Shown piece after piece: positions 1 to 8,264 of a stretch of DNA of 9,015 nucleotides. The translations under genes and the position numbers were made by a program. Below the pieces are notes generated by a model that made no database searches, was not told the DNA's origin, and worked only from the letters and a program-made list of their open reading frames with translations. Each line of letters begins with the position of its first letter. Position 1 is the stretch's first letter. The DNA lies in contig JAPPKQ010000418.1 in NCBI GenBank assembly GCA_028819945.1, positions 1 to 9,015 of the forward strand, read 5' to 3'. The stretch is from a bacterium (GTDB taxonomy: Bacteria > Actinomycetota > Acidimicrobiia > Acidimicrobiales > CATQHL01).

Positions 1-1
1 G

Positions 2-1375
2 GCCGCGGCTGCACCGCCGCCACCGGAGCCGCCACCGCCGCCACCGGCGGCCGCCGAGCCGACGACGTCCATCAAGCTGGCCATCCTGTCGGACTGCGAG
101 GGCGCCTTCGGGGCCTTCCACGACAGGGACATCGCCGGCGTCGTGACCGCGTTCGCCGAGCATGCGGGCGCCACGGTCAACGACCGCACCGCTCCGCAGG
201 CGGGCTTCAGCAACGCCTCCATCAACGGCGTGGCCATCGAGTTGGTCGGCATCGGCTGTGCGGACGACACCGCCGAGGCGGCCCTGCGTGAGACCCGCCG
301 TCTCATGGAGGACATCGGCGCCGAGATCATGATCGGGCCGCTGTCCGGTGACGAGAGCATCGCCGTGGCCAACTACGCCAAGGACCACCCCCACCAGACG
401 TTCGTGAACGGTACGTCGGGTGCGCAGGACTCCACCATGGCGGTCCGTGCCCCCAACTTCTTCCGCTTCAACGGTGACGGGGCGCAGTGGAACGCCGGAC
501 TCGGCGACATCGCCCACAACGTCCTGGGGTGGGAGACCGCCGCGGTCATCGGTGACGACTACAGCTTCGCCTGGACCTCCACGGCGGGCTTCATCGCCGA
601 GTTCTGCGCCGCCGGCGGCGACGTGATCAGCCGGGTGTACCCGCCGCTGAACACCACCGACTACTCCGGTTTCGTCGAGCAGCTGCCCGGCGTGGACGAG
701 GTCGACGGCTACTTCTGGGCCGTGGGTGGCGCTGGTCTGGTGCCGGCGCTGAACGCCTTCGAGGACGCCAAGGGCGAGATCGTCGGCCAGCAGCACATGG
801 GCAACCTCTTCTGGGGTATCCCCGACGTGTTCCGGGCGATCGGCCCGCGCGTCGAGGGTTCCTACTCCGGCGGCTTCGGTAACGCCCCCGACCTGCAGAC
901 CGACAAGGCAGCGGAGTTCCGCGCGATCATCAACCGTCACTTCGACGAGATCCCGTTCGGCGGCGCGCCGGCTCCGGCCGACGCGGCGTACTTCGACGCC
1001 TTCTTCATGAACTACTACAACAACGCCTGGGGCCTGATCGAGGGCCTCAAGGCGATCGGGGCCGACCTCTCCGGTGGCCACGAGCCGTTGTGGGAGGCGA
1101 TCAGCAACGTGACGCTCGACGCCGCGTTCGGCCAGATCAGCCTGGACTCCAACCGGACGGCCATCCAGGACCAGTACGTCGGTCGCATTTACATCGATGA
1201 CGGCGGCGAGATGCAGTCCAGCACGGTGGCGTTCGTCCCGCAGGTCGACCAGACCTTCGGCGGCACGTTCACGGGTGATCCTCCGCCGAGCAGGGACTTC
1301 CCGCCCTGTGAGGTGCGCGATCTGCCGTGGATCGGCAACGCCACCCCGGTCGTCAACGGCGTGTTGCAGAACTAG
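2..1375 (+). CDS. Branched-chain amino acid type ABC transporter substrate-binding protein, 5' truncated
   Basis: This protein captures the ligand outside the membrane and delivers it to the permease and ATPase parts of a Liv-type (HAAT) importer. The frame is open from base 2, so the signal peptide and start lie upstream; 457 residues are visible. The visible part opens with a linker of about 22 residues made almost only of Ala and Pro. Such linkers commonly tether actinobacterial lipoproteins to their lipidated Cys. A type I periplasmic-binding fold follows (SIKLAILSD, then IMIGPLSGDES, then PNFFRFNGDG), as in Peripla_BP_6 proteins. Four visible cysteines (in LSDCEG, GIGCAD, EFCAAGG and PPCEV) could form disulfides. 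The GTG at 143 is internal, because clear family sequence precedes it. The TAG stop lies 38 bases before the LivG-like gene, so the two are co-transcribed. The ligand cannot be read from sequence; amino acids, amides and urea are all possible for this family. Confidence 0.88.
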   Translation, partial: AAAAPPPPEPPPPPPAAAEPTTSIKLAILSDCEGAFGAFHDRDIAGVVTAFAEHAGATVNDRTAPQAGFSNASINGVAIELVGIGCADDTAEAALRETRRLMEDIGAEIMIGPLSGDESIAVANYAKDHPHQTFVNGTSGAQDSTMAVRAPNFFRFNGDGAQWNAGLGDIAHNVLGWETAAVIGDDYSFAWTSTAGFIAEFCAAGGDVISRVYPPLNTTDYSGFVEQLPGVDEVDGYFWAVGGAGLVPALNAFEDAKGEIVGQQHMGNLFWGIPDVFRAIGPRVEGSYSGGFGNAPDLQTDKAAEFRAIINRHFDEIPFGGAPAPADAAYFDAFFMNYYNNAWGLIEGLKAIGADLSGGHEPLWEAISNVTLDAAFGQISLDSNRTAIQDQYVGRIYIDDGGEMQSSTVAFVPQVDQTFGGTFTGDPPPSRDFPPCEVRDLPWIGNATPVVNGVLQN

Positions 1376-1393
1376 CCGACGCATATTGAACAC

Positions 1394-1405
1394 GAGGTAG
1401 AGGGA
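1394..1405 (+). promoter_or_regulatory. Ribosome binding site of the LivG-like gene
   Basis: A purine-rich stretch, GAGGTAGAGGGA, ends 8 bases before the ATG at 1414. It supports that start over any internal one. No hairpin is visible in the 38-base gap after the upstream stop. Confidence 0.6.
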
Positions 1406-1413
1406 CGCCACTG

Positions 1414-2182
1414 ATGACGACGGCGACGGCAGCGGACGCGGCACCTGTGCTGCGCCTGCGGGGCCTCAGCATGTCCTTCGGTGGCGTCCACGCCCTGAGC
1501 GGCATCGACATCGATGTCGCTCAGGGCGAACGCCTCGTCATCCTCGGGCCCAACGGGGCCGGCAAGACGACGCTGTTCAACGTCGTGGCCGGCGACCTGC
1601 GGCCCACGGCCGGCACCGTCGAGATCGATGGTCTGAACGTGGAGGAGTTCCCGGCACGGCGACGGCCGCAGCTCGGGATGTCCCGGACCTACCAGCGTTC
1701 GCGACTGTTCGCCGGGCTCACGGTGGAGGAGAACCTCTACCTGGCGGTGCTCGGCAAGGAGGGCCGACGCTTCCGGTTGCGCATGGGTCGCCGGGACGCC
1801 GCCTACCGCGACCGCGCCCGGCGCGCCGCGGCCAACGTCTGGCTGGAGGGACGCCTCGACACCCCCACAGCGGATCTATCTCACGGCGAGCAGCGCCAGC
1901 TGGAGCTCGGGCTGGCCACGGTCACCGAGCCTCGTGTGCTGATGCTCGACGAGCCTGCCTCGGGACTGTCGCGCGGCGAGCGTGAGCGGCTCACGGAGTT
2001 GCTGCTGTCGCTGGAACGCGACGTGACTCTGTTGCTCATCGACCACGATATGGACGTGGCGCTGCGCGTGGCGGAGCGGGTGGTGGTGATGCACGACGGT
2101 GTCAAGATCACCGAGGGCACGCCCGACGAGATCCGTGCCAACCCGCAGGTGCACGACATCTATCTCGGCCGGGGGATCGAGC

Positions 2183-2190
<8 letters not shown>
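1414..2190 (+). CDS. livG: LivG-like ABC transporter ATP-binding protein
   Basis: One of the two cytoplasmic ATPases that power the Liv-type importer. The 258-residue length is normal for LivG. Visible motifs are Walker A GPNGAGKT (residues 45-52), the Q-loop in SRTYQ (Gln94), the ABC signature LSHGEQ (155-160), Walker B VLMLDEP (175-181) and the H-loop histidine in LLIDHDMD (His211). The SRT[YF]Q segment, the longer insert after the Q-loop (about 112-140) and the IDHDM motif separate LivG from LivF. All catalytic residues are present. The ATG at 1414 has a good ribosome binding site, and the 3' end overlaps the next gene by 8 bases, a sign of translational coupling. The symbol denotes family position; the transported solute is not proven. 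Confidence 0.93.
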
Positions 2191-2911
<721 letters not shown>

Positions 2912-2935
2912 CCGACACCGGAGCCTGACTCCGTT

Positions 2936-2947
2936 GTCATCCCGGCG
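2936..2947 (+). repeat. Partial copy of the neighbouring palindromic repeat
   Basis: GTCATCCCGGCG lies 23 bases before the full repeat and differs from that repeat's first 12 bases at one position. The second arm of the palindrome is absent and C-rich sequence follows. It may be a decayed tandem copy or chance in a GC-rich spacer. Confidence 0.4.
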
Positions 2948-2958
2948 CCCCCCCTTTG

Positions 2959-2985
2959 GTCATTCCGGCGAGGGCCGGAATCCAG
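2959..2985. repeat. Palindromic GTCATTCCGGCG...GCCGGAATCCAG repeat, possible bidirectional terminator
   Basis: The arms ATTCCGGC (2962-2969) and GCCGGAAT (2974-2981) form a perfect 8-bp stem with a 4-base GAGG loop. This sequence type, GTCATTCCGGCGAnnGCCGGAATCCA, is a widespread dispersed palindrome in many bacterial genomes; spurious translations read HSGEGRNP. It lies in the 88-base gap between two convergent genes, where a hairpin could stop transcription from both sides. There is no clear U tract, so termination is inference. Confidence 0.7.
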
Positions 2986-2999
2986 TCGCTTCCGGCGGC

Positions 3000-5900
3000 C
3001 TAGGCGCTGCTTCCAGCCGGCACTGCGGCACAGAAGCGTTCCACCCGCTCGCTCAACTCCTGCCGGTAGGTCGCCACGCGGCTCATCTTGAGGTCCTCGT
3101 AGCCGCGGATCTGGTCGACAAGGTCGGCGATCCCGACGGCCTCGTCCCGGTTGATGGCGTCAAGCGTGCCCAGCAGCGCCCGGATCGCCTCGCGGTACTC
3201 GCCCGGCAGCCGGCGCTCGCAGCGGCGCACCTTGGCGTAGCCGAAGAGGTCCAGCGGCGTCCCCCGGAGTCGCTTGGCGCCGCGGAGCGCCACGAGCAGG
3301 GGGCGAGCCCAGCGTCCGAGCTTCAGCTTGCGGGACACGCCCAACGCCCGCAGGAACGGCGGGTGCAGGTGCCAGAGGAGGCGGGCGCCCGGGCCGGCGA
3401 TCGCCTCGGCGTTGGCCACGGCGTCCGGCTCGAGCAGCAGCCGGGCCACCTCGTACTCGTCCTTGTAGGCCGTCAACTTGTGCAGGCTGCGGGCCACCGT
3501 CGCGGTGAGGTCCCAGCCGTCGAGATCCTCCTCGGCGTCGGCCACCTCGGCGATGAAGCGGAGGAAGTCCTCGGCGTAGCCGGCCGACTGGTAGGCGGAC
3601 AGGTCGACGGACAGCATCTCGAGCAGGTCGCCGAAGCCGGTGCGCGCGGCGAGCGGGTCCAGGATCCTGCGGACCCCGGGGGCCAGGAAATCACCGCTGT
3701 CGGGCGGCGCTGAGCCGGCGTCGTCGGGGGGCGGGGCGGCTCCGGCGGCGGCGGCGTTCGCGGCCGCCAATTCGACGCCGGCGGGATCGATCACCCATTG
3801 GCGGCCCCAGCGGAAGGCCTCACGGTTGCGCTCGGCGGCCACGCCGTTCAGGTCGATGGCGGACTCGAACGAAGCGGCGGTGATCGGCAGCGCCCCGCAC
3901 TGGTAGGCCACGCCGATCAGGAACACGTTGGCCGACGTGGTGTTGCCGAAGAGGCGCCGCGTGATGGCGCCCGCGTCCACCCAGCGGTTCTCGCCGGCCC
4001 GCGAGGTGCCGTCGACGACCGACCGCAACTCCTCGGTACGGGGATAGCCCTGTTCGGGGTGCACGACCATCTGGCCCGTGCTGGTGGGTGTGATCGAGGC
4101 CACCACCAGCGTGCGCTTCGCAGAGGCGCCCGCCAGCGCCCCCGGAGCGGCGGCGGTGAGCAGGTCGAAGGCCAGGTAGAGGTCGACCATTCCCTCGGTG
4201 GCCTTGTTGGAGGCGATCGGCTCGTCGGAGCTGATGCGCACGTCGCTCAACACGGGGCCCGCCTTCTGCGACAGCCCGGTCTGGTCGAGTCCCTGCACGT
4301 GCCGCCCGCTCAGCAGCGCGGCGGTTCCCAGCAGATGTGAGGCGGTGACGACGCCGGTGCCGCCGATGCCAGCCATCCGCACGGTCATGTTCGCCGGACC
4401 GGCCGGGATCGGCTCGGGGATGTCGTCGGGGGCTACCGGGCGGACGCGCTCAGTCGTCGACGGCGAGGCCGCGGCCCGCTTGCGGGCGATGCGGCGCTGG
4501 CGGCCGGCACGGGCGGGGCGCACCGTGGCGAAGGAGGGGCAGTCGCCGTCGATGCACGAGTAGTCGAAGTTGCACGTCGTCTGGTCGATCTTGGTCTTGC
4601 GGCCGTAGGGCGTGTTGACCGGCTGCACCGACAGGCAGTTGCTCACGTCGCCGCAGTCGCCGCAGCCCTCGCAGACCCGCTCGTTGATGAGCACCCGGGT
4701 CTTGGGTGTGGGCTGCTGGCCGCGGCGGCGCGCCCGGCGCAGCTCGGCGGCGCAGAACTGGTCGTGGATCAGCACGGTCACGCCCTCGACGGCCTGCAGA
4801 CGCTCCTGCGCCTCGATGAGGCGCTTGCGGTCCCAGACCTCCACGCCGGTCGGCAGCGTGACGCGCTTGTAGCGGCCGAGGTCCTCTGTGGTGATCAGCA
4901 CCTGGCGCACGCCCTGGGCGAGCAGGATCCTGGCCATCTCGGGGACACCCACGATTCCGGTGGGGTCCTGCCCACCGGTCATGGCGACCGCACCGTTGTA
5001 CAGCAGCTTGAACGTGATGTTCACCCCGGCCGCCACGGCGAACTGGATGCCCAGCTGCCCGGAGTGGGCGTAGGTGCCGTCACCGAGGTTCTGGAAGGAG
5101 TGCTCCCGCTCGGTGAACGGTGACATGCCCACCCAGGTGGCGCCCTCGGCGCCCATCGAGCAGACCGAACTCCACTCGCCGACTCGTTCGGTTTCCATGA
5201 GCGAGACCATGCCGTGGCAGCCGATTCCGACGCCCACCAGCGAGCCGTCGGGCACCCGGGTGCTGGAGTTGTGCGGGCAACCCGAGCAGAAGTAGGGCGT
5301 CCGGCGGGCGCTGACGGGCAGCGACTGCCGGCGGCGCGGCACCGCCGCCGGCGGGCCGAGGCGGTCGCTGCTGAGGTGCGCGGAGAGCCGGGCGTGCAGC
5401 GGGCCGGTCAGCGCGTCGGCGTCGAGGCCGGCGTGGCGGGCCAGCAGCGGCTTGCCCCGATCGTCTCTCTTGCCCACCACGGCGGGTCGGTCGGCCAGCG
5501 GGTACAGGGCGTCCTTGACGAACAGCTCCAGGTGCGGGTCCTTCTCCTCCAGCACGATCACCTCGGATAGCCCGGCGGCGAAGCTCCGCACGAAGGATGG
5601 GTCCAGCGGGTAGGGGAGCGAGAACTTCGCCAAGCGGATGCCGGCACCGGCGATGTCACCGATGCCGGGAAGGCCCAGCAGGCGCAGCGCCTCCAGCATC
5701 TCCTGGTAGCAGTTGCCCGACGCGACGATCCCCACCCGCGCCGGGCCGCCGGGGGTGGTGAGGCGGTTCAGACCGTTGCGGGCCCCGTAGCTGCGGGCCA
5801 GTTCCAGACGAACCTCGACGAGGTCCCGCTCGATGTCGTTGGTGTACGGGGGCATGAGGTTGCCGTCGGGCCGGTGGCGGTACGGCTCTGGTGGGCCGTC

Positions 5901-6563
5901 GTGACCGGGCAGGATCGGCAGGCGGTAGGGCGCGCCGGTGGCCTCGCCGCCGTGGCCGTTGGCTGCGCCCCAGCCGTCGGCGCCCAGGTCCACCGAGCCG
6001 GTGCCGTCGGCGACACCGGCCACGATCCGCAGCGCCGTCACCACCCCGCACGACCGGGACAGGGCAATGGCGTGGCGCCCCAGGTCGAGCGCCTCCTGCG
6101 GGTCGCCGGGCACCAGGAAGGGCATGCGCAGCGACGCCAGGGTGCCCTCGGAGGAACTGCCCACGGTGGAGGACTTGGCGTAGGGGTCGTCGCCGACCAG
6201 CATCACCGCCCCGCCGAGCGGTGACGTCCCGGTCAGGACGGCGTGGCGCATGGCGTCACAGGCCCGGTCCAGCCCCGGGGCCTTGCCGTACCACATGCCC
6301 AGGACTCCGTCCTTGGTGGCGTCGCTGAACCCTGCCACGAGTTGGCTGCCCATGACCGCGGCGGCGGCCAGCTCCTCGTTGAGGCCGGGCTGGTGGACGA
6401 GTTGCAGCCCGGCGGTCTCGGCCAGACCGGCCACCCGGGTGACCTCCATGTCGAGGGTGGCCAGGGGCGATCCCGGGTAGCCGCAGACGAAGGCGGCGGT
6501 GTTTTGGCCGGCTGCACGGTCCCGCCGCAGCTGCTCGAACGGCAGCCTCGCCAGGATCTGCAC
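3000..6563 (-). CDS. Fused indolepyruvate (2-oxoacid):ferredoxin oxidoreductase family protein with C-terminal DUF6537-like region
   Basis: Predicted to decarboxylate 2-oxo acids (aryl or branched-chain pyruvates) oxidatively to acyl-CoA, using TPP and passing electrons to ferredoxin. From the GTG at 6563 it has 1187 residues, the size of the fused family. Order: pyrimidine-binding POR domain (GYPGSPLA, 29-36; WYGKAPGLDR, 91-100); TPP domain with FCSGCPHNSS (425-434), GIGCHGM (446-452), MGAEG (470-474) and GDGTYAHSG (494-502) followed by LLYN (520-523); Fe-S region with Cys631, 634, 637 and 643, then Cys664, 670 and 675; gamma domain with GIGGTGVVT (732-740); Ala/Pro linker near 933-957; DUF6537-like end at about 960-1180. 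No frameshift is seen. The true start is probably upstream: in-frame codons to 6683 encode YRLDDRYLRDEGRVFASG, which resembles the conserved family N-terminus, but contain no ATG, GTG or TTG. An ATA at 6672-6674 would give 1224 residues. Substrate is not readable. Confidence 0.92.
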   Translation of the reverse strand: MQILARLPFEQLRRDRAAGQNTAAFVCGYPGSPLATLDMEVTRVAGLAETAGLQLVHQPGLNEELAAAAVMGSQLVAGFSDATKDGVLGMWYGKAPGLDRACDAMRHAVLTGTSPLGGAVMLVGDDPYAKSSTVGSSSEGTLASLRMPFLVPGDPQEALDLGRHAIALSRSCGVVTALRIVAGVADGTGSVDLGADGWGAANGHGGEATGAPYRLPILPGHDGPPEPYRHRPDGNLMPPYTNDIERDLVEVRLELARSYGARNGLNRLTTPGGPARVGIVASGNCYQEMLEALRLLGLPGIGDIAGAGIRLAKFSLPYPLDPSFVRSFAAGLSEVIVLEEKDPHLELFVKDALYPLADRPAVVGKRDDRGKPLLARHAGLDADALTGPLHARLSAHLSSDRLGPPAAVPRRRQSLPVSARRTPYFCSGCPHNSSTRVPDGSLVGVGIGCHGMVSLMETERVGEWSSVCSMGAEGATWVGMSPFTEREHSFQNLGDGTYAHSGQLGIQFAVAAGVNITFKLLYNGAVAMTGGQDPTGIVGVPEMARILLAQGVRQVLITTEDLGRYKRVTLPTGVEVWDRKRLIEAQERLQAVEGVTVLIHDQFCAAELRRARRRGQQPTPKTRVLINERVCEGCGDCGDVSNCLSVQPVNTPYGRKTKIDQTTCNFDYSCIDGDCPSFATVRPARAGRQRRIARKRAAASPSTTERVRPVAPDDIPEPIPAGPANMTVRMAGIGGTGVVTASHLLGTAALLSGRHVQGLDQTGLSQKAGPVLSDVRISSDEPIASNKATEGMVDLYLAFDLLTAAAPGALAGASAKRTLVVASITPTSTGQMVVHPEQGYPRTEELRSVVDGTSRAGENRWVDAGAITRRLFGNTTSANVFLIGVAYQCGALPITAASFESAIDLNGVAAERNREAFRWGRQWVIDPAGVELAAANAAAAGAAPPPDDAGSAPPDSGDFLAPGVRRILDPLAARTGFGDLLEMLSVDLSAYQSAGYAEDFLRFIAEVADAEEDLDGWDLTATVARSLHKLTAYKDEYEVARLLLEPDAVANAEAIAGPGARLLWHLHPPFLRALGVSRKLKLGRWARPLLVALRGAKRLRGTPLDLFGYAKVRRCERRLPGEYREAIRALLGTLDAINRDEAVGIADLVDQIRGYEDLKMSRVATYRQELSERVERFCAAVPAGSSA

Positions 6564-6680
6564 GCCCGAGGCGAAGACCCTGCCCTCGTCGCGCAGGTAC
6601 CGGTCGTCGAGGCGGTACGCCGGGGTCCCTACGCTCGGGTCACCAGATGTCGCCGGGTTGGTCGTGGGGTCTATGCGTGC

Positions 6681-6709
6681 AGGCTACCGCGGGGGTCTCC
6701 GACTGTCCT
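6681..6709 (-). promoter_or_regulatory. Candidate promoter of the oxidoreductase gene
   Basis: On the minus strand, AGGACA (6709-6704) and TAGCCT (6686-6681) are separated by 17 bases, a fair match to a housekeeping sigma promoter. Transcription would start at about 6674, which is the in-frame ATA codon, so the transcript might be leaderless. The prediction rests on hexamer matches only. Confidence 0.35.
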
Positions 6710-6793
6710 GCGCGGAGTGCTGCGGAGCGCCACGAGCCGCTGTGCATGCAGTGCAGGTGTGTGTCGGTTGCTCGCGGCCTCTCCCGCTCGGCC

Positions 6794-6799
6794 TAACAT
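6794..6799 (+). promoter_or_regulatory. -10 box of a probable leaderless promoter for the acyl-CoA dehydrogenase gene
   Basis: TAACAT ends 7 bases before the GTG at 6807, and no Shine-Dalgarno sequence is present. This spacing puts the transcription start at or next to the start codon, the usual leaderless layout in Actinobacteria. The -35 is unclear: TTGCTC at 6768-6773 would leave a long 20-base spacer. Confidence 0.5.
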
Positions 6800-6806
6800 C
6801 CGCCGC

Positions 6807-7967
6807 GTGAGCGTGGATCCCGAAGTGGCCGACGAACTGGTCGCCACGATCGCGGCCTGGGTGGATCGGGAGGTCGTGCCCGAGGCGAGCCGCTTCGAGC
6901 ACGCCGACGAGTTCCCCGAGGCCATGTTCACTCGGATGTGCGACTTCGGCCTGTTCGGCGCCACGATCGAGGAGGCCTATGGCGGCCTCGGACTCGACGC
7001 ACTGACCTACGCCCGCATCGTCGAGGAGTTGTCTCGGGGCTGGATGTCCCTCGCGGGAATCCTCAACACCCACGTGCTGTCGGTGGCCATGATCACCCGC
7101 TTCGGAACTCCCGAGCAGCGGGAGCGATTCCTGCCGCGCATGGTGGACGGCTCGCTGCGGTCCGCCTTCTCGCTGTCGGAACCCGACGCGGGCAGCGACA
7201 CCCAGAACATTCGCTGCCGGGCAACCCCCGACGGCGACGAGTGGCTCGTCAACGGCACCAAGATGTGGGTCACCAACGGCATGCGCGCCGGCCTGGTGAT
7301 GCTGCTGGCGCGCACCCCCGATGACCGGATCACCTGCTTCGTCGTGGAGAAGACCCCGGGCCCGGCCGACGGGGGGCTGACGATCAGCCGCAAGATCGAC
7401 AAGCTGGGCTACAAGGGCGTCGAGACGGTGGAGATGTCCTACGTCAACCACCATGTGCCCGACGCCAACATGCTCGGCGGCCCCGAGGGTCTGGGCAAGG
7501 GTCTGCGTTATGCGCTTGCCGCCCTCGAGCTGGGGAGGGTCAACATCGCGGCCCGCGCCGTGGGGGTGGGCCAGGCGGCCTACGACGCCGCAATGGCCTA
7601 TGCGCAGGAGCGCGAGACGTTCGGGCGGCCCATATTCGAGCACCAGGCCGTGCGCTTCATGCTGGCGGAGATGGCGACCAAGCTGCACGCCGCCCGGCTG
7701 CTGACCCACGACGCCGCCCGGCGCTACGACGAGGGCCAGCGCATCGACCTCGAGGCGGGGATGGCGAAGCTGTTCGCCTCCGAGGCCGCCTACGAGATCG
7801 CCACCGACGCCATGCGCATCCACGGCGGCTACGGCTACACCACCGAGTACCCCGTGGAGCGCTACTACCGGGACACGCCGCTGATGATCATCGGCGAGGG
7901 CACCAACGAGATCCAGAAACTCGTCATCGCCCGCCAACTGCTCTCCCGCTGGCTGGAGAAGAATTAA
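6807..7967 (+). CDS. Acyl-CoA dehydrogenase
   Basis: FAD flavoenzyme that introduces the trans alpha,beta double bond into an acyl-CoA thioester and passes electrons to electron-transfer flavoprotein. The GTG at 6807 gives 386 residues, normal for the family; the frame is open back to 6243, but that stretch is antisense to the oxidoreductase. Domains: N-terminal helices (about 1-115, with ATIEEAYGGLG at 52-62), middle beta domain with AFSLSEPDAGSD (120-131), KMWVTNG (152-158) and KLGYKG (199-204), C-terminal helices with RETFGRPI (269-276) and IHGGYGYT (338-345). Glu364 in GEGTNEIQ sits where medium- and short-chain enzymes have the catalytic base (MCAD Glu376), so isovaleryl- and long-chain-type placement of the base elsewhere is disfavoured. 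Divergence from the oxidoreductase suggests a shared amino acid or acyl-CoA pathway. Substrate chain length is not determined. Confidence 0.92.
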   Translation: MSVDPEVADELVATIAAWVDREVVPEASRFEHADEFPEAMFTRMCDFGLFGATIEEAYGGLGLDALTYARIVEELSRGWMSLAGILNTHVLSVAMITRFGTPEQRERFLPRMVDGSLRSAFSLSEPDAGSDTQNIRCRATPDGDEWLVNGTKMWVTNGMRAGLVMLLARTPDDRITCFVVEKTPGPADGGLTISRKIDKLGYKGVETVEMSYVNHHVPDANMLGGPEGLGKGLRYALAALELGRVNIAARAVGVGQAAYDAAMAYAQERETFGRPIFEHQAVRFMLAEMATKLHAARLLTHDAARRYDEGQRIDLEAGMAKLFASEAAYEIATDAMRIHGGYGYTTEYPVERYYRDTPLMIIGEGTNEIQKLVIARQLLSRWLEKN

Positions 7968-8155
7968 TGCCCAGGAACGCGGGCGAGAAGTTTGTGGCCA
8001 CCGGCGGCGGCGAGCCGGTGCGGCCCGCGCGGGTCGAACGATCGGGGCGGCGAGAGCTGGGGCAGGACGTCGGGGTGTTCGAGTACCCGGAGGACTTCAA
8101 TGAGCCGCTGTCGGCGGGCCTGCTCGGCGCCTTCGAGGGCGAGAGCGCTGATTGA
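7967..8155 (+). CDS. Truncated Phd/YefM-type antitoxin, C-terminal part (62 residues)
   Basis: The ORF begins with the ATG of TAATG, sharing one base with the acyl-CoA dehydrogenase stop. Residues 4-62 follow the pattern of the second half of Phd/YefM antitoxins: NAGEKFVATGGGEPVRPARVE resembles the 'AGEEFVIARGGKPVARLVP' strand region, GRRELGQDVG the linker after it, and PEDFNEPLSAGLLGAFEGE the toxin-binding tail often seen as 'PDDFDAPLPEDVLAAFEG'. The first 25-30 residues of the family, the DNA-binding part near 'EAKTHLSRLL', are absent, and no such sequence precedes it in any frame because the dehydrogenase C-terminus is there. No PIN or RelE toxin follows. I read it as a remnant joined to the end of the dehydrogenase gene; expression by reinitiation is possible. 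The family call rests on remembered consensus, so it is moderate. Confidence 0.5.
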   Translation: MPRNAGEKFVATGGGEPVRPARVERSGRRELGQDVGVFEYPEDFNEPLSAGLLGAFEGESAD

Positions 8156-8249
8156 CATAGGCGTGTGCCATGGATGCGGACGCCGGCCGGTCGCTTAGGG
8201 GCGGTCTCGACGGCTGCGGGAGGTAGCGGCTCGTGCCGCAACCGTTTCG

Positions 8250-8255
8250 TAGACT
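8250..8255 (+). promoter_or_regulatory. Candidate -10 box of the tRNA-Arg promoter
   Basis: TAGACT lies 9 bases before the first base of the mature tRNA, a plausible distance for a short 5' leader. No good -35 hexamer is visible 16-18 bases upstream. The rest of the 8156-8249 spacer shows no gene. Confidence 0.3.
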
Positions 8256-8264
8256 GGTTTCCCC

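Noticed and set aside
2099..2182. Upstream ATG for the LivF-like protein at 2099
   Set aside because: The extra 28 residues are out-of-frame livG sequence without similarity to the family. The ATG at 2183 gives the standard LivF start.
6243..6806. Plus-strand in-frame extension of the acyl-CoA dehydrogenase to an ATG at 6243
   Set aside because: It would add 188 residues antisense to the oxidoreductase gene, with no family resemblance. The GTG at 6807 gives the normal length and has a -10 box at leaderless distance.
6684..7937. 417-codon minus-strand ORF opposite the acyl-CoA dehydrogenase
   Set aside because: It is rich in His, Gly and Val, as expected of the complement of a GC-rich gene, with no recognisable domain. 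The plus strand carries complete family motifs.
7964..8158. 64-codon minus-strand ORF opposite the antitoxin-like ORF
   Set aside because: The plus strand matches an antitoxin tail pattern and couples to the preceding gene. The minus frame shows no start signal or known pattern.
8152..8180. TTGACA at 8152-8157 as a -35 box for the tRNA or a small gene
   Set aside because: No -10 hexamer is found 16-18 bases downstream, and it lies about 100 bases before the tRNA. Probably chance at the ORF's stop codon.
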